NCBI RefSeq assembly: GCF_030209835.1
Contig: NZ_JARVRF010000008.1
Location: 1 to 64,000 of the forward strand
Source: Arthrobacter sp. efr-133-R2A-120
GTDB taxonomy: Bacteria > Actinomycetota > Actinomycetes > Actinomycetales > Micrococcaceae
Length of the DNA stretch: 64,000 nucleotides
Direction: 5' to 3'
Numbering within the stretch: the stretch's first letter is position 1; each line of letters opens with the position of its first letter. Position numbers and translations under genes: made by a program. Of the stretch, positions 63,818-64,000 are shown one piece after another. Under the pieces are notes generated by a model. That model saw only the letters and a program-made list of their open reading frames with translations, did not search any database and was not told where the DNA came from.

Positions 63818-64000
63818 GCGCAAGTCCTCAAACCAAGCCTTCGTCCAATGACCGGCTCAAGGACCTCGTCAGTTGGGATTCCGACTGGAAGGGCCTTCGC
63901 GTCGTCGTGACCGGCATCGGAGTCTCCGGTTTCGCGGCCGCCGATACCTTGATCGAACTCGGCGCACGCGTGGTGGTTGTTGACGCTGCCACGAGCGCCA
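63814..64000 (+). CDS. murD: UDP-MurNAc-L-Ala D-Glu ligase MurD (3' cut by window end)
   Basis: Only the first 62 codons are in the window. The frame starts GTG 63814, overlapping the mraY stop by 4 nt, and reads through to the edge. The N-terminal nucleotide-binding loop [24 protein letters not shown] is at about 29-52, as in MurD. Its place after mraY fits the canonical cluster order. Confidence 0.9.
   Translation, partial: MSASPQTKPSSNDRLKDLVSWDSDWKGLRVVVTGIGVSGFAAADTLIELGARVVVVDAATSA

Overview
The window is one continuous stretch of a high-GC actinobacterial chromosome, most likely Arthrobacter or a close relative (Micrococcaceae). The grounds are the strong G/C third-position bias, many GTG starts, actinobacterial families (GarA/OdhI-type FHA protein, Rv2175c-type DNA-binding protein, DUF3040, PASTA-tailed PknL-type kinase, PldP-type ParA), and a gene order matching the mycobacterial/corynebacterial core. 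There are no phage genes, transposases, rRNA or CRISPR arrays. The genus is inferred from protein resemblance, not proven.

Layout. 1-9.8 kb: a housekeeping block of a TPR protein with a repeat-rich basic N-terminus, HAD phosphatase, tlyA, nadK, recN, pyrG, an ADP-ribose-type Nudix hydrolase and xerD. 9.8-19.5 kb: an accessory carbon-metabolism segment with a membrane protein, a second Nudix hydrolase, a GntR-led methylcitrate operon (prpD, prpB, prpC) and a C4-dicarboxylate two-component system divergent from a dctA transporter. 19.7-27.8 kb: the core resumes as a probable operon of parA/pldP, scpA, scpB, rluB, tyrA, cmk, an acyltransferase and der, followed by tRNA-Pro(GGG). 28-32 kb: a looser, partly non-coding accessory stretch with a small membrane protein, a PhnA-like zinc-ribbon protein, a MarR/MFS divergent pair and an Fpg/Nei glycosylase. 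32.2-35.3 kb: gcvH, garA, merR (ftsR-like), a DUF151 nuclease-family gene and a second merR, as in Rv1826-Rv1830. 35.4-40 kb: an orphan ParA ATPase divergent from pyruvate carboxylase. 40-47 kb: acyl-CoA synthetase, ROK glucokinase, a membrane protein, an esterase, a PlsC acyltransferase and class II DAHP synthase. 47-54.3 kb: PknL-type kinase, LysM lytic transglycosylase, Rv2175c-like protein, polyprenyl synthase, a lipoprotein and DNA polymerase IV. 54.6-64 kb: a DUF3040 membrane protein and the start of the division and cell wall cluster (mraZ, rsmH, ftsL-like, ftsI, murE, murF, mraY, murD, cut by the window end).

The genes serve central carbon flux (pyc, prp, dctA, garA, gcvH), chromosome segregation and repair (xerD, parA, scpAB, recN, dinB), and envelope growth (dcw cluster, acyltransferases, polyprenyl synthase, PASTA kinase, lytic transglycosylase).

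No clearly novel defence or biosynthetic system is visible. The observations most worth following are: an orphan ParA beside pyc; eight genes whose start lies exactly 6 nt after a TANNNT -10 box (apparent leaderless transcription); palindromic operators at prp, MarR/MFS, fadD and dct; a non-coding region near 28.1 kb with two long-loop inverted repeats; a 114-nt tandem repeat at the window start; and an 18-nt repeat at the ftsI end that creates three in-frame stop codons.
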